From Amoebidium appalachense (lineage: Eukaryota > Ichthyosporea), in contig CAVNZM010000011.1 of the NCBI GenBank assembly GCA_963693365.1, forward strand, positions 8,122,001-8,186,000: a DNA stretch of 64,000 bases. Reading direction: 5' to 3'. Below are positions 1 through 20,774 of this stretch, one piece after another. The notes under the pieces are model-generated. The model had not been told where the DNA came from. It saw only the letters and a list, made by a program, of their open reading frames with translations, and did not search any database. The translations under genes were made by a program, and so were the position numbers. How positions within the stretch are numbered: the first letter of the stretch is position 1; each line of letters starts with the position of its first letter.

Positions 1-15
1 AAAAAAGAAAAGAAG

Positions 16-48
<33 letters not shown>

Positions 49-297
49 AAATCCAACCATGGTATGGAACACACAAAAAACGTGCAGGCAGAAGACACCT
101 GAACAAAGCCCATGATAAGGGGGGGTTCCTATGCTTCCACAAAAGAATGGGTTTCGATTCTTTAACAATAAGGGGGGAGGAGGGGGAAGGGGGGAGCGGG
201 GGGAGAGAGAGAGAGAGAGAAGGGGAGAGGGATGGGAGAGAGGGTTAAAAGTTGGGGGGTTTATAAGGGAAGAAAAGGGGGTTTATAATGAAATTAC

Positions 298-10108
<9,811 letters not shown>

Positions 10109-11218
10109 CTTGCATGCCAACGTGATACCACTCGTGGAGGTTTTGGGGGGGTGATGGAAGAAACAGAAAGCTGAGGTTCAGAAACTTAACTGGTTATGGT
10201 ATTGGCTTAAATCATACGGGTCGGTCTGTTCAAGTGTGAAAACGCTCGTTTGTGCGCTGAGCTGAAAAAAACTTTGCAAATGGTGCAAAGACAACTCAGG
10301 CATGCGCAGCCGGCGTGCAGAACGACTCGGATGAGACTTTTCAGAGTGCACGTGCACATCACCCGTGGTGCACGATAGGCCAATCGAAAACGCCTAAAGT
10401 TTACGCAAAACTGAGCGCCGCATGCGCGTCAAATTATGTGGGCAAGCTGCAGTGTGCCTGGTGGGAGCCTGGTGTGTTTGTTAGTGTCTCGGACGAACGA
10501 GAGGACAGGAGGGGTAGTACTGCCAGATGCAGTTGGGGCGGAAGATGGTAACTGAAAAGTAATGAATGGGCTTCACATGATTACTGGGACTTGGTGATCA
10601 CTTATAAGAATTATATCAGACATATTAGCTATATAATACCTAAAGGTGATCTCAAGTTCCGAAGGCTGCACGTATGATATATTCCTACTTTTATTTTTTT
10701 ATCCCGCAAATGATATGAAATCGAAAGGTCACACGAACCCTACAATGTCTGCAGATGGTATGGCTGCACAGGACCGGAATAGGTGCGTAGAGCAATCATT
10801 TGCAAGCCATCCGAGTTATTGGTACCGGTACCGGTATACATTGTGAGCGGAATGCTGCGCAGGTAGTACAGCCTCATTTACTCCGCCGCCTCTCACCAGA
10901 ACAAACGGTACCCTAGCTATAGGCCTAGTGGCTAGTGAACGTTTCACAAATACAGCAGCCACAAATGTAGCAGCTATCTGGAATCCAGTCAATGATTTAC
11001 GCAATTGCGGTTCTATTAGAGCATTTTAGGCTGTTTTTTTGTCGTATTGCATCATACATATTGTTGAATATGAGGGGGGGGGGGGGGGGGGAGGGGAGGG
11101 AGGAGAGGGGGCCCCGGGGGGGGGGGGGGGGGGGGGGAAGGGGGGAGGGAGGGGGAGAAGGAGGGGGGGGGCAGGGGAAGGGGAGGGGGGAGAGGTGGGG
11201 GGAGGTGTGTGTGTATGT

Positions 11219-11265
<47 letters not shown>

Positions 11266-13079
11266 CTACAAGCCTTCCGCGTACGGTGCCATGGCCAGTG
11301 CCAGTGGCCACGCTGTTGTTGTTGGCGTACAGTAATTGTGTACCAATACCGGATACCAAATATGACAATACAAAACATCTTTCTATTGGATCATGCTATG
11401 GCATGTTGTGATTGGCTGTGAAATGCCAATATTGCTATTGGATGAGACGGCACCCAATGGAACGCGCTAGGACTCTTCTCGCACCACCTGATTGGTTTTT
11501 TTACTTACTGCGTTATTATTGGTTTAGCGCGTACCGAAGAATGTGCCAACTGAGCAGGGGAGGGATTACGAAAAAAAATCGTCGTAATTATGATTAACGA
11601 GAGACCCCGATACGAATAAGGTTAGGGTGCCGTCGTAACAGCTTTCGTATCAGGTGTATAGCATTATAGACGCTTGAATATCTAAATTTACCTTTTTTTT
11701 TTTAACATTTCTGTTCAAGAACATATATATAGATACAACGATGGCGCTTCTCATGTGCAATATCGAGCCCCGACAAGTTTCTAACTTAGGTTTGTATTCT
11801 TGCGATACTCAATGTGTACAAATACGTATTTTGGGTTTTGTGACTGGAGGGGCGTTTTAGGAGGGCCCTGCAGCTCCACAAGAACCCTCCCCGTTACGAT
11901 AAAAAATATTTCCGTTACGATGGCCAAAGGGCGATACGGCTAAGCTGGCCAACCCCAGCCCAACGCAACTGAGCCGCGTGTGTGTCACACGTACCCGCAG
12001 CTACCCCGCACCATGCAGCAGCCGCCCACGTACGCTCAAGTGCAGGGAACAGACTCTTGAACACAGAGCGCGCCACCTCGATCGGGAACGTCCTAGCAAG
12101 ACACTTGCAGCTATATAAATCTTTTTATGTTGGTGATTACCGTGACTAAGCTCACGCGGCATAAGCTTCACACGGCACCTACTTCGAATTCCAGGTTTTT
12201 TTTCCTTTACAGCCACGGTCCTTCGACTTCCAATTTGTAAGTGACCCGTGATAATGATGCTTTTTATGTACAACTTTGAACCCCAGTTTCTTGCAACACT
12301 ATTGCATAGGTCCCTTATTCTAATCACTGAACCAGATGTCTGACGGTTGGCAGTTTGGCTCAAGGAAAGTTCTGTTGCCCTCTATTCCCTTTTCCATGTG
12401 AACTAGCACGTGCACGGGTCGGTTATGCACTGCGGCCCACGCGTACGCGTGCGTGTCCCACTAGCCCCAGCTTCGGCCTGGGGTTGACAATAGTCTCTTT
12501 TGTAAACGCGGATTTCTTGAGTTGTTGTTCTTTTTCATACATTTGGTTTTATATTTTATGGCAATTTTTCCATCGCTGCCCCCGTCATTCTCTCGGCTAC
12601 TAGCATGCACACTACTTAGCATGCATCGTCCCAAGCCACTCACGGGAAACAGGTTATCTCTCCATGTAGCTATGTAGAGAGAGAAAGAGAAATTTAAATA
12701 GAGCGAGAGAGAGAGAGACAGAGAGAGAGTGTGTGTGTGTGTGCGCGCCTGTGTGTGTCTATGTGTGGTCCAGTGTCACTGTGTTGCTGTCTGCATTCTT
12801 CTTTTAGTTTGATATAAGTTGTGGTCATGCAGTTTACACATGTCATTCTGGCCTTACAAATCTCCATTGCACTCAGTGCTGAGGCTAAATACTAGCACTC
12901 TGGCGTTTCAAGTTCAATTTCGACAGTAGTTTTTGTTTGGGTTTCGAAAAAAATTCCCCTATGTGGATCAAGTGCGCTTTCAGAACGGCGAATGTCAAGA
13001 CCGGCTGCCATACATGTGAGCGAGAACTTTCAGGTTGTGAACGAATTCAAAGCCTACCCGGAAAGAGCCCGTGTCCAAC

Positions 13080-13115
<36 letters not shown>

Positions 13116-14036
13116 AGTTTGAGATAAGAAGAATACGCTGGTGGGAGAAAGACGCTTAATTCAAGTGCTTCCACGCCATTGAGAAATCCCTACCAGCTCA
13201 ACCTTTTACCATATTGGCAAGTAACATCCCCCCTCCCCATCCCTTCCCTCCCCCCCCCCCCCTCCCTCCCCTCCCTTCCTCCGCCCCTCCCGTCACAACC
13301 ACCGTTACCACCACCACCACTACCACCACCATCACCACTACCACTATACAACCACCACTTTGACCACAAAGACACACACAAACTACCACAGCCCCCTACA
13401 GCCACACTAGTAGAAACCAGCCTGTGACTCCCCTAGGTGGCCTGTTGTTTAGTTTTAAATGCCCCTACATTGACTCAAGTCAAGAATAAAACAGTAAAAA
13501 AACACCCCGAGAAGAACCCGAGACTCTGGCGAAAAAAATTGTAACGTTTTTCACATGGCAAGCATATACAGGCACACCGTACACGCATACACACGGGACA
13601 GACTGCACTTGCACGAAACTTGTGCGCGCGCGCACACACACGGACACAGACACAGCCACCATGGCACACGCAGCACTGAAAAAAACACGCAAATACATGA
13701 GCACATGTGTTACACACATTGCACCCCCCATCCCCCCCCCCCCACCCCCCCCCACCCCCACCCCCTCCTTGCCCGGCTCTCTTTGAGCAAAAAATGACTA
13801 ACAAAAACGGAAACAAACAGGTGAACAGACCACCAACACGGTGAATTAATTTCCTTCAACTCCACGTATCCGGAAAATGGTGCTTTACGGCGGGCTGAGA
13901 CCCGTAGAGTTCTACGTCGGGAAGGTGAATTATTTCTACCCCTATACACTCTCATTCCCCTGCCCCTTAAAGAAAAAAAAAAAAGAAAAGAAAAAGAAAA
14001 AAAAAAAAGCCACCCTTTACTGACTCACCACACCCG

Positions 14037-14085
<49 letters not shown>

Positions 14086-14240
14086 AAAAAAAAAAAAAAG
14101 AGAGAGAGAAAGAAAAGGAAAAAAGAACTCTTCTTATAAATAATGATTATGATGGTGGTGGCAAATAAAATGAGTTACTGACTTCTAAAGGGGGAAAAAA
14201 CCCCATCAACAGATGGAGCATCAAAGAGATTTATAAGAAA
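10109..14240. other. Intergenic region between HEATR3 and the receptor gene
   Basis: This is relatively complex sequence upstream of the divergent HEATR3 and receptor genes. I find no convincing exon. It holds a poly-G block (11073-11265), poly-T at 13083-13113, a (CCACCA)-like tract near 13300-13350 and a CnAn junction at 14040-14099. Seven CCAAT/ATTGG pentamers lie between about 11385 and 11525. A short ORF on the minus strand (12001-12363) has no recognisable motif and is probably chance. Confidence 0.6.
11385..11525. promoter_or_regulatory. Cluster of CCAAT/ATTGG boxes
   Basis: In about 140 bases the pentamer ATTGG, or its complement CCAAT, occurs seven times in both orientations, for example CTATTGGATC, GATTGGCTG, GCCAATATTGCTATTGG, CCCAATGG, TGATTGGTT and TTATTGG. 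CCAAT boxes bind NF-Y-type factors in many eukaryotes. It lies about 1.3 kb upstream of HEATR3 and 2.8 kb upstream of the receptor, so the regulated gene is unclear. Regulatory function is inference. Confidence 0.3.
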
Positions 14241-14251
14241 AATGAAAATGA

Positions 14252-15306
14252 ATGGAATGGGGAATAACTACTACGGTTATGGTCTGCAATGTTTTGTTAC
14301 TTTTATGCTCTCTCAATGCATGTTCCTGTCTGCCGATGGCAAAAAATCAGCCTGGGGACCCTTTTTGTTTTCCTTTTTTCCATCAACCCACCTTCCCCCC
14401 CCCCCCCCCCCCCCCCCCCCCCTTTCCCCCCTTCTTCGACTCTTGTTTCGCTGAGTTATTTTGTTTATTTATTTATTATTATTATTATTTTCTTTTTTTT
14501 TGGGGGGGGGGGGTTTCAGGGAAGCGTTAAAGAGAGACACTGCCCGAACGGGGAAAAGGTTAATAGGGTCGTAGATGGGTGGAGGGTTTTTTTTTTGGTT
14601 TTTTTTTTTTGGGGGGGGGGGGGGGGGGGTAGGGTCGGGGTGTAGAGAGACTGCCCCATATGGGGGGGGGGAGGGGGGAGGGGGGAGGATTGGATGAGAG
14701 AGACTCGAGGGGGGGGGGGGGGGGGGGGGATAGTGAATTTCTAACCAAGAAAACTGCCACGCAGTATGGAGCACTTTCAGTGATCGTGGTGAGTGTTATC
14801 TCGTGCCTGTGGATATTCAGGGAGACATACCATCTGCACCGCCGCCATCGTGGGGAATTCTCCCTCATGCAGTATTTCCCGACATTTATTGCACTTTCCG
14901 ATATATTTTCCTCTGGCGCGCGCGCCGGCACCATCATCTACACGCTGATTCTACCGGATGTCGGCCAAATTTCCGGATTATGCCAAATGTTCGGGTTTTT
15001 CATGACTTTCGGTGTTCTCTGCATTGCAACTTCGCCTGCGATGGTCAGTATTTACGTGTGGGCGGTGGTAGGCAATAAACCCCGTCTTCTGTTCTTCAAG
15101 TCTGTGTTTCAGATGTTGGCCATTGGATACGGAGTGCCGCTTTCTCTCGCCATTGTTCCCTTGTTCTTCAACGCATATGGAAAGTGAGATATCCCCCCCC
15201 CCCCCCCCCCCCCCCCCCTTCCCCCGGGCTCCCCAACTGCTTTCCTCGAATCTTTGGCACAGTTTTGTTGATTTCCTCGCTACCCACCACCACAGAAACA
15301 CAACCA

Positions 15307-15354
<48 letters not shown>

Positions 15355-15748
15355 ACCCCCCTCCCCCCCCCACACCCCCCACCACACACACACACACAAA
15401 TTCAACCCCTCAACTCCCCCCCCCCCCCCCCCCCCCCCAAAAGGAAAAAAAGAAAAATTAAAAAATTAACTCACCTAGCCTGGCCCGGCCCACCACCCAC
15501 TTATCCCGAGGCTCCTTTCACGGTCCATGCACTTATATCTGCCAACCATTATGAGTGCATGACATTAATTCACTGCTAACTTACCATACTAATCAAAACC
15601 TATGGTTATACTGTATGGTTCTCTACGGCCATGTACCTGTGGTTCCCTCCTGCTCCTTCCCCTCCCCCCACTCCCGCCAATCCCCCCCCACATACACCAG
15701 TGGTACCATCCCCCCCCCCCCCCCCCCCCCCCCCCATCCCTCCCCCCC

Positions 15749-15779
<31 letters not shown>

Positions 15780-15985
15780 AGGCCCCGCGCCCGGCAGCTC
15801 CTTCACCCCACCACCATCCCCACCCCAAAAAAAAACATCCCGGGGGCTTCTGCCTGCCTGTCCCTATATTTTATACCGCATCCCTTTGTGATTGCCTTCT
15901 TTCTCGTCACTTTTTAGACTAAAAGGTATACGACATGCTTACCTTACCATTGGTGTAAAAATGAAAGTTTCACTCACTTCTCCCC

Positions 15986-16022
<37 letters not shown>

Positions 16023-17885
16023 ACCCCTCTCTCTCTCGCTCCTCCTTCCCCCCTCCCCCCCACTTCCCCCCAACCCTCCCGACTTCCCTCATTCCCGTAC
16101 CCGCTTCCCTCCCCCCTTCCCCCTTGCCTCCTCTTGCTCTTTCATCCCTCTCCACTCCCCCTCCCTCCCCCCTTCCCCCCCCACCCCAAAAAAAAAAAAA
16201 AAAAAAAACCTTTTTAAATAATACAGGGCAGGACCGTGGTGCAGCATAGCCATGAGCAACCCCCCCTGGGTGACCAATCTCTACAGTCTGGGCTTTATCA
16301 CCTTATCTCTCACCATCAGCACGACGTGCTACGTGCTCACAGCCCTCCGCCTAAGAGAGTCTAGGTCCTTCCGCACCCAAGCATACGTCGACACTAATAG
16401 TCGCATTCCGCGCAATCGCAACCCACCCGCCATATGCATCCTGTCAGGAAGACCAATTGGGTCCTCGAAACGAGCCAATCAGACCGTGGGTGGATCGGTT
16501 CTGAACCAATCATCTTGCATCGCCAAGGAGGAGTGCGAAAACGACCACATCCAGAGAAATGTGCCCAAACTCTCGCAGATACAGTCTTATCTGTGGTATA
16601 AACCTCCTTCCCCCTTCCCTTCCCCCCCCCCCCCCCCCTCCCTCCCTCCTCCCTGCCCTCCCCCCCCCCCCCCCCCCCCCCGCACCCCCTCCGGACCACC
16701 CCACCACCACCACTCGCATGCCCACCTGCCCACCTGCCTGCCGCTCAGATACACATATACAGATCATAAGCCACGAGCACGCATATGATGCACGTTTATG
16801 TAGTATTCTGCACACACGCATGTCCGCTTTGCAATGAACGAAAACAAGCACAGGGAAAGAAAAGTCTTTGCAAATTATGCACAAAAACACTTCTTTGGCT
16901 AAAAAAGCACATCAGCCCCCCCCCCTCCCCCCCCCCCACCCCTCTTCTCCCCCCCCCCAAACCCCACCCCTTCCCCCCTTTCCCCGCCTCTCCTCTCGTT
17001 ATTCCGGGGAAAAGGGGGATGGGTGGGGGGGAAAGGTATAGAGTAACTGACATGTAACCAAGCTCTCACACCAAACCTCCCCCCCTCCCCCCCCCCCCCC
17101 CCCCCAAAAAAATGCCCTTCCCTATCGAGAGTTTTATGAGTTTCATCGAAGCAACGAGTGGTTTTAGTTATATTCATCTTTTTTCCCACCCAACACAGGA
17201 TCAAGGGGATGACTTGCCCAACCCATCTGCGTGCACCCTACCAATCGCAACCACCGAAACAATAGCCTCCGATCCAATCACAAACGTCAAACCCATATCT
17301 TCGTCCCTGCACGCTACCTTCATCCAAGAGACCATGCCGCCAGCAAAATCCCACCACGGTTTGCCTCGACGTGCGGAGTTGGACGCCCTCTACGTAAACA
17401 ACGCTACCCGTAAAAACATAAATTCGACAAACCAGCGTAATTTCATTGAATCTCTGAACTCTTCCCATATTATCACCATTGTTCCGTCGGCTGTCACTGT
17501 TTCAACCGCCACACCCTTCGTTAGCTCCGACACTCCTCTCTCATCCTCCGTTCCCGCCACCGGAAGCACCCAGAACACGCCACTGCAGTGCACCAATCAG
17601 AGTCAAGAGTCACCCACTACGTGCACGCAACGACAGAAGCGATTGGCCGCCATGATGAACGGGTTTGTGTTGATCTTCGTCGTGGAATGGACCCCGTGGG
17701 CTCTGTACAATTTCATGCTGAGCATGAGGCTTAGACCCCCCCAGGGGTTTGTTGTGGCCGTGGTCCTGTTGGCAAACATGGCGGGTTTATTGAATGCGTT
17801 GCTCTACCGTGTATTTCTGGCTTCGTTGAAGGAGAGGGAACAAAGAAATTTTAAATCCGAGGCAAATGTAGGCCCGGAGGTTTGA
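14252..17885 (+). CDS. Seven-transmembrane receptor, cAMP-receptor-like
   Basis: Probable G-protein-coupled receptor of the plasma membrane. One exon ending at 15183 (start about 14749-14758) encodes TM1 (ALSVIVVSVISCLWIF), TM2 (FPTFIALSDIF), TM3 after a conserved Cys (GLCQMFGFFMTF) and TM4 (GYGVPLSLAIVPLFF). Its GTGAGA donor joins the exon at 16227 in phase (AA|G), giving YGKAGPWCSI, the extracellular-loop-2 Cys motif typical of Dictyostelium cAR and secretin-like receptors, then TM5 (SLGFITLSLTISTTCYVL). The last exon (from about 17199) holds a long third loop rich in Ser, Thr and Asn, TM6 (GFVLIFVVEWTPWALY), TM7 (LANMAGLLNALLYRV) and a stop at 17885. The exon 16227 to 17199 junction is unresolved: a phase-0 donor at 16559 is weak. 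An open stretch from 14252 starts with a signal-peptide-like MEWGITTTVMVCNVLLLLCS and may be the first exon. Ligand unknown. Confidence 0.7.
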
Positions 17886-18498
17886 TTTAAGGCCCATGAT
17901 TGGGTCATGTGTATGCATTAGCGCGAAAACGTTTGTGTTTGTGTTTTCGTATATATTCACGAAACTTCTAATAAAAGCACGGAAACATTTAACAAAATGA
18001 AACCACTTATATAACTATTAATTCATAACATACATTTATACATGTTCTTACCATAACACGTCTAAATATAATTATTCCTAATAGTTGAAGAACATAGCAC
18101 AATGCTACGTCGTGGGAAAGGAATGAGAAAGGAATGTAAGTTACTATATTTGGGAAAATACAAACGAGATATGATTGGATGACATATATAGATTTTGACA
18201 CAAACGACAATACGTGTGCGCGAGCTAAGTATGTCGATACGTACACAGATCTAAGATGTCGTGTACACGGAAACAGAAAAGAAAGAAAGAAATGAAGAAA
18301 GGAAAAGGAAACAAACTACAACAACTAATAAATAAATACAAAACTCAACTTCTAAGTCTTGCTGAGAATCAAGTGAAGATGACAAACACACACACACGCA
18401 CACACGCGCGCGCGCGTGCGCACACCACACACACACACACACACGTGACACACACACACACACACACATGTACACACACACACACACACATACAAACA

Positions 18499-18585
<87 letters not shown>

Positions 18586-19136
18586 GCACGCACACACACC
18601 ATTACACACACCGTAAACACACCGTTTGGATATGCCATATTGAGTCATCCCTTGCCGTAACAATTATTTGAATCTGAGGTGACACATGAGGCACTTAAAG
18701 TACGCGTACACACACACAACCCGTTCCCGCAACGCCCTGAGGCACACAATGCACACATGTGCATCAATGAATCGTTAATTAAATTTAAATTTTTAAGAAA
18801 CACACACGCCCTAAAGTATACATTTACGGTACACACTGGCTAAGGTGTGCAAGTCTTTTTGTACTGCGAGCCAACGAGTCACATCAGCGTTGTATTACAA
18901 AAACAATGCAAAATACAATGGTGGCACATAATGATTTGAAATAAATCCCGCACATTCAAACCTAGAATCATCTGGATAATTCTAGCTGCATCGGTTTCCT
19001 GCAGGCCAGCTGCAAGAACAAATTGGATCACGTGACAGGCACATCATGTGACATTTATAAAAGCAATTGTATATGATTCAAATGGCATTGAACAAGTGCT
19101 AATGGTATAACTTATTTTCCTTATAATCAAATATGA
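17886..19136. other. AT-rich intergenic region
   Basis: It follows the receptor 3' end. It contains a (CA)n block (18386-18598) with embedded CG alternations and otherwise low-GC unique sequence. I see no exon, RNA gene or element ends. Confidence 0.6.
17970..17975 (+). terminator. Polyadenylation signal of the receptor gene
   Basis: A canonical AATAAA lies 85 bases after the receptor stop codon in AT-rich sequence, the expected place for 3' end processing. Confidence 0.55.
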
Positions 19137-19639
19137 ATGGTTCTGCCCGTAGTAGATGTACAAACGGAGAATATTTCACAGCAGCAAGCGGTCACTTTAA
19201 ATACCTTCATTTCTGAATGCCGTGCCTCGCGTAACTGTACTTCCTCCGGCCCCGAGTCAACCATCCCCTCCCCATCCCCCCCCCCCCCCATCCCCCCCCC
19301 CCATCCCTCCCCCCCCCCCCCTCCGCCCCCTTATCCCCTTACCCTCCTCCCACCCCCCCCCCCCCCCCCCCACCCCCACCCCCTTCTGAGTATCAATAAT
19401 TGTGAAAGCATTAATTAGTTCATCATATGAGACGGTATCGGATTAGGCACGAATAGTCTGACGCTTTCATACAACAAGCACAATAAGTCTGACGGGTTGA
19501 TCTGCATATCATTATGTGACGTTTTTGGTTAATTTCATTAGAGGATTGAGTTTTATATTCTATGTGTCGACAGACATTTTAATCGATATATTTTACACTC
19601 ATAGTTTTCGTTCTTTTGATTGGTTTATCGTTTCACATT

Positions 19640-19692
19640 CCCAAGTATAAAAGGGACCTCATCTTGAAATAAATCACAAGCAGTCGTATTCA
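19640..19692 (+). promoter_or_regulatory. Possible promoter/poly(A) block of a retroelement 5' end
   Basis: About 250 bases upstream of the gag-like ATG, TATAAAAGGGAC is followed within 25 bases by AAATAAATC. A TATA box close to a poly(A) signal is the arrangement of an LTR R region. A TGGTTCCAGA a few bases further on is reminiscent of a primer-binding site. No second LTR was found, so this is tentative. Confidence 0.3.
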
Positions 19693-19892
19693 TTTCCTAT
19701 GGTTCCAGAAATCGTTCCTCCTCTCCGGTTGTGTTTTTTCCCGTGTGTCTCTGTGTTGTGTATATCATAACACCCATCTGTGCTCTCTGCTTCTCCGTTT
19801 ACCCACGCAAAATAACAGGTTTACGGCCCCTTTGCACGCTAACACACAATCTCGTTACAACCGCGAAATCTCTCAGTCTTACTGCTTCAATC

Positions 19893-20769
19893 ATGACTGA
19901 CAAACCGTCGTATATCAACCTTCCAATATGGAATCCGTCCGAGAAACGAGACGAGAAACGTCTTAATTATTTCGAGTGGGAGCCACTCATTCACCGGTTC
20001 ATTAGAACAACCATTGCCGAGAAATTCGTTGACGCTATCAAGAGGCCACACTGGGTTGACGGCGCTGAAGCCAACCAGTGGCTAGGCTACACCACCAAGG
20101 ACTCCTACAAGAAAGCTTCCGACGTCCTCGACCAGATCCTCAACCAGTCCGTCCACCCGACCGAGCTCTACGACTCCGGCCGGATGCAAGACGGTGTCCA
20201 CGGTGGTGAAGTCTTCCACAACCTACGTATGGCGTATGTCGCAGAGAAGGAGGCCCGAGTCACCCAGATTCAAGTCACCTTCGAGGAGCTTGAACTACGA
20301 GACTACCCCAACGTCACAGCATACCTCACCCGTCTCCAACGTCTGGCTACGACACTTGCCTGCCTCGACGACTGAGCCCGTCCAGCACAAGGATGTCGTA
20401 CGTAAGTTCTTCCTTCACCTCAGGAAGAACACGGCCCTGGTCTGCTCCGACATTGAACGTCTCTGCTCCGACTACTGGATGAACAACAAGGCCTACCCGT
20501 CCTTCAACCAGCTCATCAGTGACATCCGAGGAGCTGAAATCCGTGCCGGCCTCATCGACGCAGGCACTGGTGCAACCGTCAACAACCGTCCCCTCCGTGC
20601 ACTCCAGAGCAGAGTGCTTCCCCCCGGTGACCTCCGTAACCGTATTCCTCGACGTGAGCATACACCTCACCGATCCCCGTCCCGTTCCCGTGATCCTCGT
20701 CCTTCCTCCAAGTCACCCGGCCCCCGTTCAACTTCCCCTTACCACCGTCACTGTGTGAAAATCATATAA
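19893..20769 (+). pseudogene. gag: Retrotransposon gag-like gene with +1 frameshift
   Basis: The first frame starts at MTDKPSYINLPIWNP and runs to a TGA ending at 20375. The second frame, open from before that point, continues as EPVQHKDVVRKFFLHL to 20769. Skipping one base in GACTGAG just before the TGA joins them. The first part has a gag-like helical capsid pattern (heptad Leu, LTRLQRLATTLACLDD). The second ends in an Arg/Ser/Pro-rich region (RNRIPRREHTPHRSPSRSRD) like those before gag zinc knuckles. Coding GC is much higher than in the flanks. The ORF stops just where the 3' end of the opposite-strand LINE begins, so the rest of gag and pol may have been cut off by that insertion. Family assignment (LTR retroelement, copia or gypsy) is inference; no protease, integrase or RT in this orientation was seen. 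The shift could be programmed or decay. Confidence 0.6.
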
Positions 20770-20774
20770 ATACT

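Noticed and set aside
10829-10841. GGTACCGGTACC palindrome as an operator
   Set aside because: Short, single, and without nearby gene or repeated context.
12001-12363. 120-codon minus-strand frame in the intergenic region
   Set aside because: No homology-like motif, no splice partners, composition like the flanks.
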